In this document: positions 34,367 to 42,057 of the stretch, piece by piece
Layout of the letters: each line of letters opens with the position of its first letter
Position numbering within the stretch: position 1 is the first letter of the stretch
Assembly: GCF_000024365.1 (NCBI RefSeq)
Contig: NC_013235.1
Span: 1,860,001-1,924,000, forward strand
DNA from: Nakamurella multipartita DSM 44233
GTDB taxonomy: Bacteria > Actinomycetota > Actinomycetes > Mycobacteriales > Nakamurellaceae
Length of the DNA: 64,000 nucleotides
Reading direction: 5' to 3'
Program-made: the position numbers and the translations under genes
The notes under the pieces: model-generated
Told to the model about the DNA's origin: nothing
What the model saw: only the letters and a program-made list of their open reading frames with translations
Databases searched by the model: none

Positions 34367-34398
34367 CGTGCTCCTTGCGGTTGCTGACGGCGGCTCGG

Positions 34399-34446
34399 GG
34401 TTAATGTTCATTAACCGGCCCGACCGCAGGTTAACACTTGATAACC
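34399..34446. promoter_or_regulatory. Two 18-bp palindromic operators, 30 bp apart
   Basis: GGTTAATG-TT-CATTAACC (34399-34416) is a perfect palindrome. GGTTAACACTTGATAACC (34429-34446) repeats it with the outer five bases of each arm intact. The repeat interval is 30 bases, close to three helical turns. Both lie between the dehydrogenase and TetR start codons, the place for a dimeric TetR repressor. Confidence 0.85.
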
Positions 34447-34455
34447 CCGGGCGTC

Positions 34456-34461
34456 TAGACT
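34456..34461 (+). promoter_or_regulatory. Putative -10 box of leaderless TetR transcript
   Basis: TAGACT lies six bases before the ATG at 34468, with CCGGGG between. The right-hand palindrome ends ten bases upstream, so a bound repressor would block it. Confidence 0.55.
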
Positions 34462-34467
34462 CCGGGG

Positions 34468-35058
34468 ATGCCGGGTCCCTCGAAGGCGGTCGCGCCACCC
34501 ACCTCGCGGCGCGCCCAAATCGTTGCCGTGGCCGCCGAACTGTTCGCCGAACGCGGCTTCCATGGCGTCTCGGTCTACGAGTTGGGGGCGGCGGTGGGCA
34601 CCTCGGGCGCGGCTTTGTACAAGCACTTCGCGAACAAGGAGGCGTTGCTGGGGGAGATGCTGGTGGGCATCAGCGAACGGCTGCTGTCCGAGGGGCAGCG
34701 CCGCGCGCGGGCCGCCACCCCCGACGGACCCGAGGCGGTCCTGGCCGGCCTGGTCGACTGGCACGTCGAGTTCGCCCTGGCCCACCCGGCGTTGATCACC
34801 GTGCAGCTGCGTGACCTGGCCAGCCTGTCCGAGGACGACCGGCAGACCGTGCGCCGGCTGCAGCGCGAGTACGTCCAGCTCTGGATCAGTGCGATCCGGG
34901 CCGCGCTGGGCGGCGACGAGGCGCGCGCCCGTTCGGCCGCCCATGCCACCTTCGGGCTGATCAACTCGACCCCGCACAGCGCCCGCCTGCGCCCCGAGCA
35001 GATGGCCGAATTGCTGCACGCCATGGCCATCGGGGCCCTGCAGGCCTCGATGCGCTGA
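34468..35058 (+). CDS. TetR family regulator of the acyl-CoA carboxylase cluster
   Basis: A 196-residue regulator. The HTH is RRAQIVAVAAELFAERGFHGVSVYELGAAVGTSGAALYKHFANKEALL, followed by a C-terminal ligand domain of the TetR_C_33/FadR-like kind found in fatty-acid and branched-chain catabolism repressors. It is divergent from the dehydrogenase-carboxylase operon, and a TetR gene occupies a similar place beside the mycobacterial counterpart (Rv2506). Two palindromes in the gap are the likely binding sites. The ligand is presumably a pathway acyl-CoA; that is inference. Confidence 0.9.
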   Translation: MPGPSKAVAPPTSRRAQIVAVAAELFAERGFHGVSVYELGAAVGTSGAALYKHFANKEALLGEMLVGISERLLSEGQRRARAATPDGPEAVLAGLVDWHVEFALAHPALITVQLRDLASLSEDDRQTVRRLQREYVQLWISAIRAALGGDEARARSAAHATFGLINSTPHSARLRPEQMAELLHAMAIGALQASMR

Positions 35059-35076
35059 CCGTTCGGGCCGGTGGGG

Positions 35077-36834
35077 CTAGGACGAGCGGGTCAGCACCGG
35101 CAGCAGCAGCTGCGAGTCGGCGAAGATCTCGTTGATCGCGCTGGTGCCCACCGGGGTGTGCCGGAAGTTCATGATCGCCGGGCGGTCCGCCGGCTGGTCG
35201 TCACTGGTCAGCACGAGCCGGATGCGGTGGCCGGCTTGGAAGCGGCGGGCGTTGGGCACCAGCGGGATTCGGTAGTCGACCGGGGTCCCGATCGGCACCG
35301 CCCGGGGGTCCCGGCAGGGCAGCACCGGCGCCCCTGGCCGGCTGGCCGGCTCGTCCACGGCGCGCAGGCTGGCCCGCAGGTAGCCGGCGGTGACGTCGGT
35401 GGCGGAGCCGTCGGCGGCGACGTCCTGCAGGGTGGCGATCCAGGCGGTGTCGGTCGCGGTGCTGCTCGCCCGCAGCCGCAGTTCGATCTCGCCGACCACG
35501 TCGGTGTCCTGATCCAACGGTGCCGAGTCCCAGCTCAGCAGGCCCGGCAGCGGGAACGGGTTGGCGTTGCGCAGCCGGTTCAGCCCGCCTCCGTCGCACA
35601 GGTAGCGCCGCGAACCCGATGTGCCCGGCCCGGCCCCGAGCTGCCCGTTCGCGCCGAGCGCGAAGGTGCGGTGCTCCGCCGGGGGCGGCCACGTGGACGC
35701 GGTGCGCCATTCGTCGAGCCCGGGCAGGAAGTAGCGGACCGGCGGACCGTCCATGATGCCGGTGTCCCGGCCCTTGAGCCAGTGGTCGAACCAGGCCAGG
35801 GCCTCGACGTGCAGGCTCTCCCAGGGCCAGGTGAGGCCGAACTCGCCGAGCATGCCCATCCGCACGTTCGGGTTGTGCTGCAACGCCTCCCAAGTCGTGA
35901 AGGTGCCGGGCAGGTGCAGCGGCACGTTCTGCCAGTCGCAGCCCAGGTAGACCGGGATGTCGACCTCGGCCAGCCCGGGCAGCACGTTGCGGTCGTCCCA
36001 GAACGCGTCCCGAACCTGGTGTTCGATGGCGATCTGGGTGAACAGCTCGTCCCAGGGCACCGCGTCGTAGTGCAGCCGCATCACCTTCTTGAGCCCGGTG
36101 ACGGCCGCCTCACCGTTCATGTGCGCCAACCGGGCATGGATCGGCGGCTCGGTCAGGATGTGCCGGACGGCGGCCAGCAGCTTGCCCCGCCAGAAGGCGT
36201 CGCTGCGACCGGAGGTCACGCCCATGGCGGACATGAAGGGGGCGTCGAAGCTGGCGTTGAGCAGGCCGTGGTGGTATGCCGCGTCGTACAGGTCGGGGGT
36301 GACGGCGACGGGGAAGATGGCTTTGAGGTGCGGCGGCTTTTCCACCGCGGCTTCCAGCTGGGCCATCGCGAAGTAGCTGATGCCGATCATGCCCACCGCG
36401 CCGTCGCACCAGGGTTGGGCGGCGGCCCACTCCACGATGTCGTGCAGGTCGCGCCGCTCCTGCCCGTCGAAGAACCCGAAGGTGCCATCCGAGCCACCGG
36501 TGGACCGCAGGTTCACGATGACCTGAACGTAGCCGCGCGGTACGAAGAAATCGCTCGCCCCGGCCTCGATGAAACCCAAGGGGGCGCCGAGGTTCTGGAT
36601 CTGACGGGGGTAGGGGGAGGCGGAGATCAGGGCCGGGAAGCGGCCCTGCCCGTCCGGTCGGTGCACGTCGGCGAACAGCCGGGACCCGTCCCGCACGCGG
36701 ATCTCGACGTCCTCGTCGGTGGTCATCGGGAAGCGCGGTTCGGACAACTGCCGGTAGTCCCGACCGGTCGTCTGCGGGCCGTTGAGCCGGCGCTCGCCGG
36801 GACCGATTCCGGCTGACTTGACCGTGGTGCCCAT
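35077..36834 (-). CDS. CocE/NonD family alpha/beta hydrolase
   Basis: A 585-residue serine hydrolase of the X-Pro dipeptidyl-peptidase/cocaine esterase family. The nucleophile is Ser153 in GISYFA, with the upstream oxyanion Tyr in SPYPRQ near residue 75. The later ESLHVEALAWFDHWLKG carries the catalytic His region. The C-terminal 200 residues form the jelly-roll PepX_C domain. No signal peptide is present. Substrate unknown; family members cleave esters or amino-terminal dipeptides. It faces a TetR gene at 36939, a likely regulator. Confidence 0.88.
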   Translation of the reverse strand: MGTTVKSAGIGPGERRLNGPQTTGRDYRQLSEPRFPMTTDEDVEIRVRDGSRLFADVHRPDGQGRFPALISASPYPRQIQNLGAPLGFIEAGASDFFVPRGYVQVIVNLRSTGGSDGTFGFFDGQERRDLHDIVEWAAAQPWCDGAVGMIGISYFAMAQLEAAVEKPPHLKAIFPVAVTPDLYDAAYHHGLLNASFDAPFMSAMGVTSGRSDAFWRGKLLAAVRHILTEPPIHARLAHMNGEAAVTGLKKVMRLHYDAVPWDELFTQIAIEHQVRDAFWDDRNVLPGLAEVDIPVYLGCDWQNVPLHLPGTFTTWEALQHNPNVRMGMLGEFGLTWPWESLHVEALAWFDHWLKGRDTGIMDGPPVRYFLPGLDEWRTASTWPPPAEHRTFALGANGQLGAGPGTSGSRRYLCDGGGLNRLRNANPFPLPGLLSWDSAPLDQDTDVVGEIELRLRASSTATDTAWIATLQDVAADGSATDVTAGYLRASLRAVDEPASRPGAPVLPCRDPRAVPIGTPVDYRIPLVPNARRFQAGHRIRLVLTSDDQPADRPAIMNFRHTPVGTSAINEIFADSQLLLPVLTRSS

Positions 36835-36908
36835 CCGACCCCCCAGGTGCGTGGTGGCTGGCTAAATTTCCTCGCCTGGGGAAGTATGGACGACCCAGGA
36901 CGCACCGG

Positions 36909-36918
36909 CAACCGGTTG
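36909..36918. promoter_or_regulatory. Candidate operator CAACCGGTTG
   Basis: A perfect 10-bp palindrome, with ACCGG also repeated just before it, in the 104-base gap between the CocE and TetR genes. Short palindromes of this base composition are common in high-G+C DNA, so support is modest. Confidence 0.3.
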
Positions 36919-36938
36919 GATCGAATTTCGGAGGGATC

Positions 36939-37580
36939 ATGTCGACGGCCGGCCGCCGCGGCCCCAGTCAGGAACGAGGAGTCCTGCTGGACCGCATCGT
37001 CACCGTGGCGCGGGCATCGTTTGCCGAGCACGGGTGGGCGGGTACGACGCTCCGGGCGGTCGCCCGGGAGGCCGGCGTCGATTCCCGGCTGGTGTCGTAC
37101 TACTTCCGGGACAAGACGGCGCTGCTGCAAGCTTGCCTGCAACCGCCGCCCGGGTACCTCGAACGCATCGCCGTGGTCGCCGCCTCGCCGCTGCCGCAGC
37201 GCGGATCGGCGCTGGTGCAGACGTTGCTGGACGCCTGGAACGACCCGGCCACGGCCGCCGTGCTGCGCTCGATCATCCTGACCGCCGCGCACGAACCGGT
37301 GGCCCTGGACCGGCTCGGCCTCATCTTTCGCGAGAGCATGATCGGGGTGGTCGCCCGCGAACTCGATGACGACGAGCGCCTGTTGCGGGCCGGGCTGGTG
37401 GCCAGTCAACTCGTCGGGCTGGCCATGACCCGCTACCTCTGGCGGCTCCAGCCGATCGCCGACCTGCCCGACGACGCGGTGGTCCGCCTGATCGGGCCCG
37501 CCGTGGCCGCCTTCCTCGTCGGACCGCTGCCGCGGCCCGAGCCGGCTTCGGGCTCGACCGACGACGGTCCGGCCGCCTAA
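36939..37580 (+). CDS. TetR family regulator
   Basis: A 213-residue regulator with the HTH at residues 15-65 (LLDRIVTVARASFAEHGWAGTTLRAVAREAGVDSRLVSYYFRDK) and a TetR_C_17-like C-terminal part similar in style to the TetR at 18984 (both have a VASQL/VGSQLxGLxMxRxxxR stretch). CGGAGGG is a good ribosome binding site. It is divergent from the CocE hydrolase gene, its most likely target. The acidic Pro/Ser tail after residue 195 is variable. Confidence 0.9.
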   Translation: MSTAGRRGPSQERGVLLDRIVTVARASFAEHGWAGTTLRAVAREAGVDSRLVSYYFRDKTALLQACLQPPPGYLERIAVVAASPLPQRGSALVQTLLDAWNDPATAAVLRSIILTAAHEPVALDRLGLIFRESMIGVVARELDDDERLLRAGLVASQLVGLAMTRYLWRLQPIADLPDDAVVRLIGPAVAAFLVGPLPRPEPASGSTDDGPAA

Positions 37581-37583
37581 GGG

Positions 37584-37763
37584 TCAGAAGCGGCGGTCGC
37601 GGCGATCCTCCCGGCGGTCGCCCCGGTCGTCCCGGCGGTCCTCCCGCCGATCCCCGCGGCGGCGGACGCCGTGCGCGACCACGGCGGTGGTGGCCACCGC
37701 GGCCGTGGTGCGACCGACCGGGCCCAGGACACCACGCCGGCCTACTCGTCCTGCTCGAAGCAT
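37584..37763 (-). CDS. Small protein with Asp-Arg repeat tail
   Basis: A 59-residue protein preceded by AAGGAGAGA, a strong ribosome binding site, six bases from the ATG. The first 33 residues are basic then hydrophobic (a short helix around TTAAVATTAVVAHGV). The last 25 are made only of Asp, Glu, Arg, Gly and Phe in GDRREDRR-like repeats. It follows the DUF6325 gene on the same strand, a pairing seen in actinobacteria. Function unknown. The tail could be a disordered charged segment. Confidence 0.7.
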   Translation of the reverse strand: MLRAGRVGRRGVLGPVGRTTAAVATTAVVAHGVRRRGDRREDRRDDRGDRREDRRDRRF

Positions 37764-37818
37764 CGTTCTCTCCTTGGTGACAGCGGTGGGCCCACCTGGG
37801 GGGGTCAGATCTGTGGGC

Positions 37819-38289
37819 TCAACTCTGTGGGCCGTCGTCGTCCAGGTCCTCCTCGATCGCGGCGAGCAGGGCTTGGACGGGAATCCGGCCGTTGGCCACC
37901 AACTGCCCGCCGGCCCGGCGAACGGCGCTGGCGAACGTTGCCGCCCAGAGGTTCTCGTACACCAGCAGGCCGGCGGCACTGCCCGGCTCGAGCGCCTCGG
38001 CCACGGCGGTGACGTCATCGGCACTGAGCAGCTCCGCCAGTTCGGCTTCCAGGCCGCGGATCTCGCCGAGTTCGCCGACCTCGGCGCTGTCGAACTCGAA
38101 CGCCTCGTAGCTGCCGTCCGGATCCTTGACGATGATCAGCGCATCCAGCACCCGCACGATGCCGCGCTGGACGAGATCGGCGAGCTCGCCGAGGATCTCG
38201 CCCTTGAAGTCACTGCCCGGGAACTCGACCACCAGGTAGTCGACCGGTCCCAGCTCATCGACCGCTGCTTGCTCGACCACTTCGGTCAT
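37819..38289 (-). CDS. DUF6325 family protein
   Basis: A 156-residue acidic protein from the ATG at 38289. Family features are GPVDYLVVEFPGSDFKGEI near the N-terminus, VRVLDALIIVKDPDGS, and the ENLWAATFASAVRRAGGQLVANGRIP region near the end. It has no membrane helix. The family is common next to small membrane and SHOCT proteins in actinobacteria and may be stress-linked, but no activity is known. An alternative start 19 codons upstream is less likely, because GGAAGGAT lies before 38289. Confidence 0.82.
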   Translation of the reverse strand: MTEVVEQAAVDELGPVDYLVVEFPGSDFKGEILGELADLVQRGIVRVLDALIIVKDPDGSYEAFEFDSAEVGELGEIRGLEAELAELLSADDVTAVAEALEPGSAAGLLVYENLWAATFASAVRRAGGQLVANGRIPVQALLAAIEEDLDDDGPQS

Positions 38290-38359
38290 GGCCCATCCTT
38301 CCGACGTTCGGTTCCTGCGGGAAAAGTGATGGCGGCGCGGGTGCACCGCTCCGCGTTGC

Positions 38360-38785
38360 CTACCTCGCGATCTCGCGGCCGTGCGCGATCAGGGCCCAGA
38401 TGACCAGCACATCAAGAGCGATGACCACGACGCTGTAGACCGGGTAGTAGGGCAACCAGACGAAGTTCAGCAGGGCGCTCAGGACGGCCATGATGACGCC
38501 GACCGTCCTGGCCCACACGGCGCCGGTGAGCACGAAGTAGCCGGCGAGCGCGACGATCAGGCCGACGACGAGATGGATCCAGCCCCAGGTGGTCAGATCG
38601 AAGGCGAAGACCCACTTCTCGCCCACCGCGTACAGGGTGTCGTTGAACAGGGCGATGAGCCCCTCGAGGGCCTGGAACAGGCCGACGACCATCAGGGCGA
38701 TGGCCGCGAACATGGTCATGCCGACCGCGAAACCGCTCGAACCCCGGTCCGGGTCGGACCTCCTGGTCGAGTCGTCGTGGCTCAT
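38360..38785 (-). CDS. DUF7144 family membrane protein
   Basis: A 141-residue protein with a charged N-terminus and four membrane helices (about residues 22-44, 66-88, 92-112 and 116-135). The LFQALEGLIALFNDTLYAVGEKWVF and TWGWIHLVVGLIVALAGYFVL stretches are typical of this actinobacterial family. AAGGGAG precedes the ATG. It lies upstream of the DUF6325 and small charged-protein genes on the same strand and is probably co-transcribed. Function unknown. Confidence 0.82.
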   Translation of the reverse strand: MSHDDSTRRSDPDRGSSGFAVGMTMFAAIALMVVGLFQALEGLIALFNDTLYAVGEKWVFAFDLTTWGWIHLVVGLIVALAGYFVLTGAVWARTVGVIMAVLSALLNFVWLPYYPVYSVVVIALDVLVIWALIAHGREIAR

Positions 38786-38964
38786 CGTGGACTCCCTTCT
38801 GCGGGCTCCCCTTCTGCCGAACCGTAGCTTTCGGGCCTAGCCGGCAAAAGGGTCTAAGGGCCTTCAGGCGGACAAATACCCCATCGGTCTAGTCACTCGC
38901 GACGATGACCAGGTCGGGTCCAAGGACCCGGGTGCGGCTGTTCTGACGAGTCCACCATCGACTC

Positions 38965-39159
38965 ATGGCCGTTCCCCACGTCGAAGCGCCGCGCTGGATC
39001 GAGCGATCGGCGGTCATTGTCGCGCTGGTGCTGGTGCTGGTTGTCTATGTCCGGGCGGACGTGATCACTCCGGCGTTGGTCGGCCTGGCCCTGTTGACCG
39101 CCGGCGAGGTGGCCATCGGTCGCGGACTGCGCCACCGCGGGGGCACCCACTCGTCCTGA
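38965..39159 (+). CDS. Small two-helix membrane protein
   Basis: A 64-residue protein with two hydrophobic helices (about residues 14-30 and 34-50) and a basic, Gly-rich end. No family is recognised. It starts with ATG at 38965; a ribosome binding site is not obvious. It lies between divergent and convergent neighbours, so it must have its own promoter in the 179 bases upstream, where no clear element was identified. The hydrophobic pattern and good coding bias support it, but it remains a modest call. Confidence 0.55.
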   Translation: MAVPHVEAPRWIERSAVIVALVLVLVVYVRADVITPALVGLALLTAGEVAIGRGLRHRGGTHSS

Positions 39160-39180
39160 ATGCCGCGCCGGCCACCTGAT

Positions 39181-40110
39181 TCAGCAGGCCAGCAACTCGA
39201 TCGTCCAACCCGCGGAGGCGGTGGAGACGGCCCGGAACCGCACCCCGTTCACCCGCCCATCGGTGGGCGCAAGCTCCGGTTCGCCGAATGATTCGGTGAC
39301 CCACTCGATCGGAAGCGGCTCGGTGGCAATGAACCCGCCCATGGTGCCGCAGCCCATGTTGGCCTTGTTGATGTACTCGACGCGCAGCAGCACCTCGGCG
39401 GCGGCGCGCGAGTCCGGGCTCGCGGCGGCGAACGGCGAGGACTCGGCGGCGGCCCGAGCCGCGGCGATGTCACCGGCCATGCGGGCCTTGGGTTCGTGAC
39501 CGCGGACGAAGCAGTCGGCGTTCAGGGTCGACCGCGGCACCGTGCCGACCTGCAGGCAGTCGCCACCGCGCAGCGCTCCGAACCGGGAGGCCAGGTTGCT
39601 GTAGACCAGCAGAACGGCCTGCTCGGTGGCCGCATCGAGTCCGGCCGGAATGGCCCGGGCCGCCGCCCAGGGGGCCGCGGCGTCGACCGTGTCGATGGTC
39701 TGCTGATCGAAAGTGGCCTCCTCGGCGGTCAATCCCGCGTTGATGGCGTCCGCCGCGGCGCTGAGCCTGGCGTCGATGTCGTCGACCTCGGCGAAGAACG
39801 GGGCCAGCGCCTCGGCCGCGGTACCCGACGCCGGTCCGGGCGCCGCGGTGGTGCTGCCCGGCGGTTCGCGGCCGGTGGACGTGTCCGACGAGGTGGCGGC
39901 GGAGGGCGCCGCGGCCGACGAGGAGGGGGTGGGCGGCGTCGACCGGGTGGTGGACGGTGCGGACGTGCTCGGTGAACTCGGCGTGGTGGGGGTGAGGGTG
40001 GCCGTTCCGGCGACCGGAGATCCGGCACACGCCGCCAGTGTGGCCAGCACCACGACGGTGCCGATCGACCGCGACCAGCCCACGAACCGACGACCCCTGC
40101 GCACCATCAT
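39181..40110 (-). CDS. Secreted lipoprotein with Ser/Thr/Pro linker
   Basis: A 309-residue protein with a lipoprotein signal peptide: basic start, hydrophobic core and lipobox LAAC with Cys28. Residues 32-95 are a Ser/Thr/Pro/Ala-rich linker suited to cell-wall spanning. The folded domain (about 100-309) is helical then mixed, with cysteines in GGDCLQVG, NADCFVRG, NMGCGTMG and at the C-terminal residue, able to form two disulfides. No family recognised. GGAGGG lies upstream of the double ATG. It is divergent from the copper-sensor region. Confidence 0.78.
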   Translation of the reverse strand: MMVRRGRRFVGWSRSIGTVVVLATLAACAGSPVAGTATLTPTTPSSPSTSAPSTTRSTPPTPSSSAAAPSAATSSDTSTGREPPGSTTAAPGPASGTAAEALAPFFAEVDDIDARLSAAADAINAGLTAEEATFDQQTIDTVDAAAPWAAARAIPAGLDAATEQAVLLVYSNLASRFGALRGGDCLQVGTVPRSTLNADCFVRGHEPKARMAGDIAAARAAAESSPFAAASPDSRAAAEVLLRVEYINKANMGCGTMGGFIATEPLPIEWVTESFGEPELAPTDGRVNGVRFRAVSTASAGWTIELLAC

Positions 40111-40270
40111 GATCGGGCACCCTCCGTGTCAGCCCCGACCGTCCTCGATGGTGCCCGGCCGGGTCGGCCGGCGGCCAGGGTCGTTCGGCCCTGTGGGCCG
40201 GACGCGCTCGGCTGTGCCTCGCCGCTCGGGTCCCGGTCACCGGCTGTCCTGCCCTGGCCGTTTGCGGTAG

Positions 40271-40287
40271 ATACCCTAGGGGGGTAC
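40271..40287. promoter_or_regulatory. CsoR-type copper operator
   Basis: ATACCCTAGGGGGGTAC contains the TACCC-N5-GGGTA arrangement known for CsoR operators of copper-export genes. It lies 75 bases before csoR and upstream of the copper gene set, so Cu(I) binding to CsoR should release it. Confidence 0.85.
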
Positions 40288-40361
40288 GCTATCGGTCAAT
40301 GGCGCGGATACCGGTCCGGGGTATAGGACGGGGCGCCGGGATGCCGGGCGAGAGGGAGGCC

Positions 40362-40676
40362 ATGATGACCGCAGCGTCGTCGGAACACGCAGGTCCGCAC
40401 GGGTACATCAGTCGCAAGGACGACTACCTGAAGCGGTTGCGCCGCATCGAGGGGCAGGCCCGGGGTCTGCAGAAGATGGTCGAGGACGAGAAGTACTGCA
40501 TTGACATCCTGACTCAGGTCTCCGCGATGACCAAGGCGTTGCAGTCGGTCGCCCTTGGCCTGCTGGACGAGCACCTGAGCCACTGTGTGGTGCACGCGGC
40601 CCAGGCCGGCGGCCCGGAGGCGGACGAGAAGATCCGCGAGGCCTCCGAGGCGATCGCCCGGCTGGTCCGGTCCTGA
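40362..40676 (+). CDS. csoR: Copper-sensing repressor CsoR
   Basis: A 104-residue all-helical repressor from the ATG at 40362 (or 40365), chosen because GAGGGAGG lies just upstream; an in-frame ATG at 40299 lacks one. The Cu(I) ligands are Cys46, His71 and Cys75, with the exact spacing of mycobacterial CsoR (25 and 4 residues). RLRRIEGQARGLQKMVEDE near residue 25 is the family signature. When copper binds, the protein leaves its operator. The operator at 40271-40287 and the downstream copper genes confirm the role. Confidence 0.95.
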   Translation: MMTAASSEHAGPHGYISRKDDYLKRLRRIEGQARGLQKMVEDEKYCIDILTQVSAMTKALQSVALGLLDEHLSHCVVHAAQAGGPEADEKIREASEAIARLVRS

Positions 40677-40734
40677 CCCGCCCCCAAGGCGTTGCCCGTA
40701 CTGCCACCGCCCACCCGACCGGACAGGAGTCACC

Positions 40735-41709
40735 ATGAAGACCGCCCTCACGGTCGCCGGGTACACCCTGGGCCTGATTGCCGTGTTCGGCGCGGCCGCC
40801 GGCCTGGGTGCGCTGGTCTCGCCGTCGGTGACCGGCGCCGCGACCACCGGGCCGTCCGCGACGGCGCACGGAGAGATGTCCGACTCCACCGCCCCGGTGC
40901 CGGCCGGCGCGGCGGCGTGGCCGGGTGGGCTGATGGTGGCCCAGGACGGGTACACCCTGAGCCTGGCCGACCGGTCGCTCCCGGCCGACGCGCACGCGCA
41001 GCTGCGGTTCCAGATCCTGGGCCCGGACGGCGCCCCGGTGATCGGTTATGAGACCGAGCACGACAAGCAACTGCACCTGATCCTGGTCCGGCGGGATCTG
41101 GACCAGTTCCAGCACGTGCATCCGGTGCTGGATCCGGCCGGCACGTGGTCGGTCCCGGTGGATCTGTCCGCGGCGGGGGAGTATCGGGTGTTCGCGGACT
41201 TCACCCCGACCGGTCATGACGGCGGACTCGTCCTCGGCGCGGACCTCGCGGTGCCCGGGTCCTACGAGCCACGGCCGGTCCCCGCGCCGGCGGCGACCGC
41301 CTCGGTCGCCGGCGGTTACCAGGTCACGCTGAGCGGCGACCTGGTGCCCGATCGCTCGTCCGAGCTCACCCTCACGGTCAGCCGGGACGGGGTGCCGGTG
41401 ACCGACCTGGAGCCCTACCTGGCCGCGTACGGGCACCTGGTCGCCCTGCGGGCCGGGGATCTGGCCTACCTGCACGTGCACCCGGCCGGCGCCCCGGGCG
41501 ACGGGGTCACGCCGGCCGGCCCCGGCATCACCTTCGCCGCCACCGCGCCGTCCGCCGGTGAGTACCGGTTGTTCCTGGACTTCAAGCACGCCGGGGTCGT
41601 GCGGACCGCCGGGTTCACCGTCACGGCCCGGCCCGACCCCGCCACCACCCCTATTGCCACCCCTGTTGCCACCCCGATTGCCACTGAATCCGGCGATCAC
41701 GGCCATTGA
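40735..41709 (+). CDS. Exported His-rich copper-associated protein
   Basis: A 324-residue protein. Residues 1-35 form one membrane helix or uncleaved signal anchor. The rest is extracytoplasmic with two similar beta domains (about 65-180 and 190-300), each with a cluster of metal-ligand candidates: HDKQLHLILVRRDLDQFQHVHP and YGHLVALRAGDLAYLHVHP. The end is DHGH. Such proteins accompany csoR-copZ-copA in many actinobacteria and probably bind copper outside the membrane, but their exact role is not known. A 12-bp tandem repeat encodes IATP/VATP near the C-terminus. GGACAGGAG precedes the ATG. Confidence 0.82.
   Translation: MKTALTVAGYTLGLIAVFGAAAGLGALVSPSVTGAATTGPSATAHGEMSDSTAPVPAGAAAWPGGLMVAQDGYTLSLADRSLPADAHAQLRFQILGPDGAPVIGYETEHDKQLHLILVRRDLDQFQHVHPVLDPAGTWSVPVDLSAAGEYRVFADFTPTGHDGGLVLGADLAVPGSYEPRPVPAPAATASVAGGYQVTLSGDLVPDRSSELTLTVSRDGVPVTDLEPYLAAYGHLVALRAGDLAYLHVHPAGAPGDGVTPAGPGITFAATAPSAGEYRLFLDFKHAGVVRTAGFTVTARPDPATTPIATPVATPIATESGDHGH
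41653..41685 (+). repeat. 12-bp repeats near the 3' end of the copper-associated gene
   Basis: Two full copies and a 9-base partial copy of RTTGCCACCCCN encode IATP, VATP and IAT eight residues before the protein end. Confidence 0.85.
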
Positions 41710-41768
41710 GACCGGCGCCGATCACCCCGCACGAACCAACCATGAACGTCACTTCCCAGGAGGACCTG

Positions 41769-41990
41769 ATGAGCACCACGACAGCCACCTACGCGGTCTC
41801 CGGCATGACCTGCTCGCACTGCGTCACCGCGGTCACCGAGGAGGTGTCGCAGCTGGACGGCGTGAGCGCCGTCGAGGTCGACCTGCACGCCGGCGGGGAT
41901 TCCCGGGTCACGGTGACCAGCAGGGCGCCGCTGCCGCTGGACGCGGTGCGCGCGGCCATCGACGAGGCCGGTTACTCGCTGGCCTCCTGA
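41769..41990 (+). CDS. copZ: Copper chaperone CopZ
   Basis: A 73-residue heavy-metal-associated domain from the ATG at 41769, with AGGAGG placed ideally upstream. The Cu(I) site is GMTCSHC (residues 12-18). The fold should be the usual beta-alpha-beta-beta-alpha-beta. It shuttles Cu(I) to the adjacent CopA ATPase. It lies between the exported copper protein and copA on the same strand, in one CsoR-controlled operon. Confidence 0.95.
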   Translation: MSTTTATYAVSGMTCSHCVTAVTEEVSQLDGVSAVEVDLHAGGDSRVTVTSRAPLPLDAVRAAIDEAGYSLAS

Positions 41991-42057
41991 CGGCCGTCAC
42001 CACAAGACATTTCATCCCGCGTCGGGCACGACGCGTTCGCGGCAAGGAGGTAGGGGC

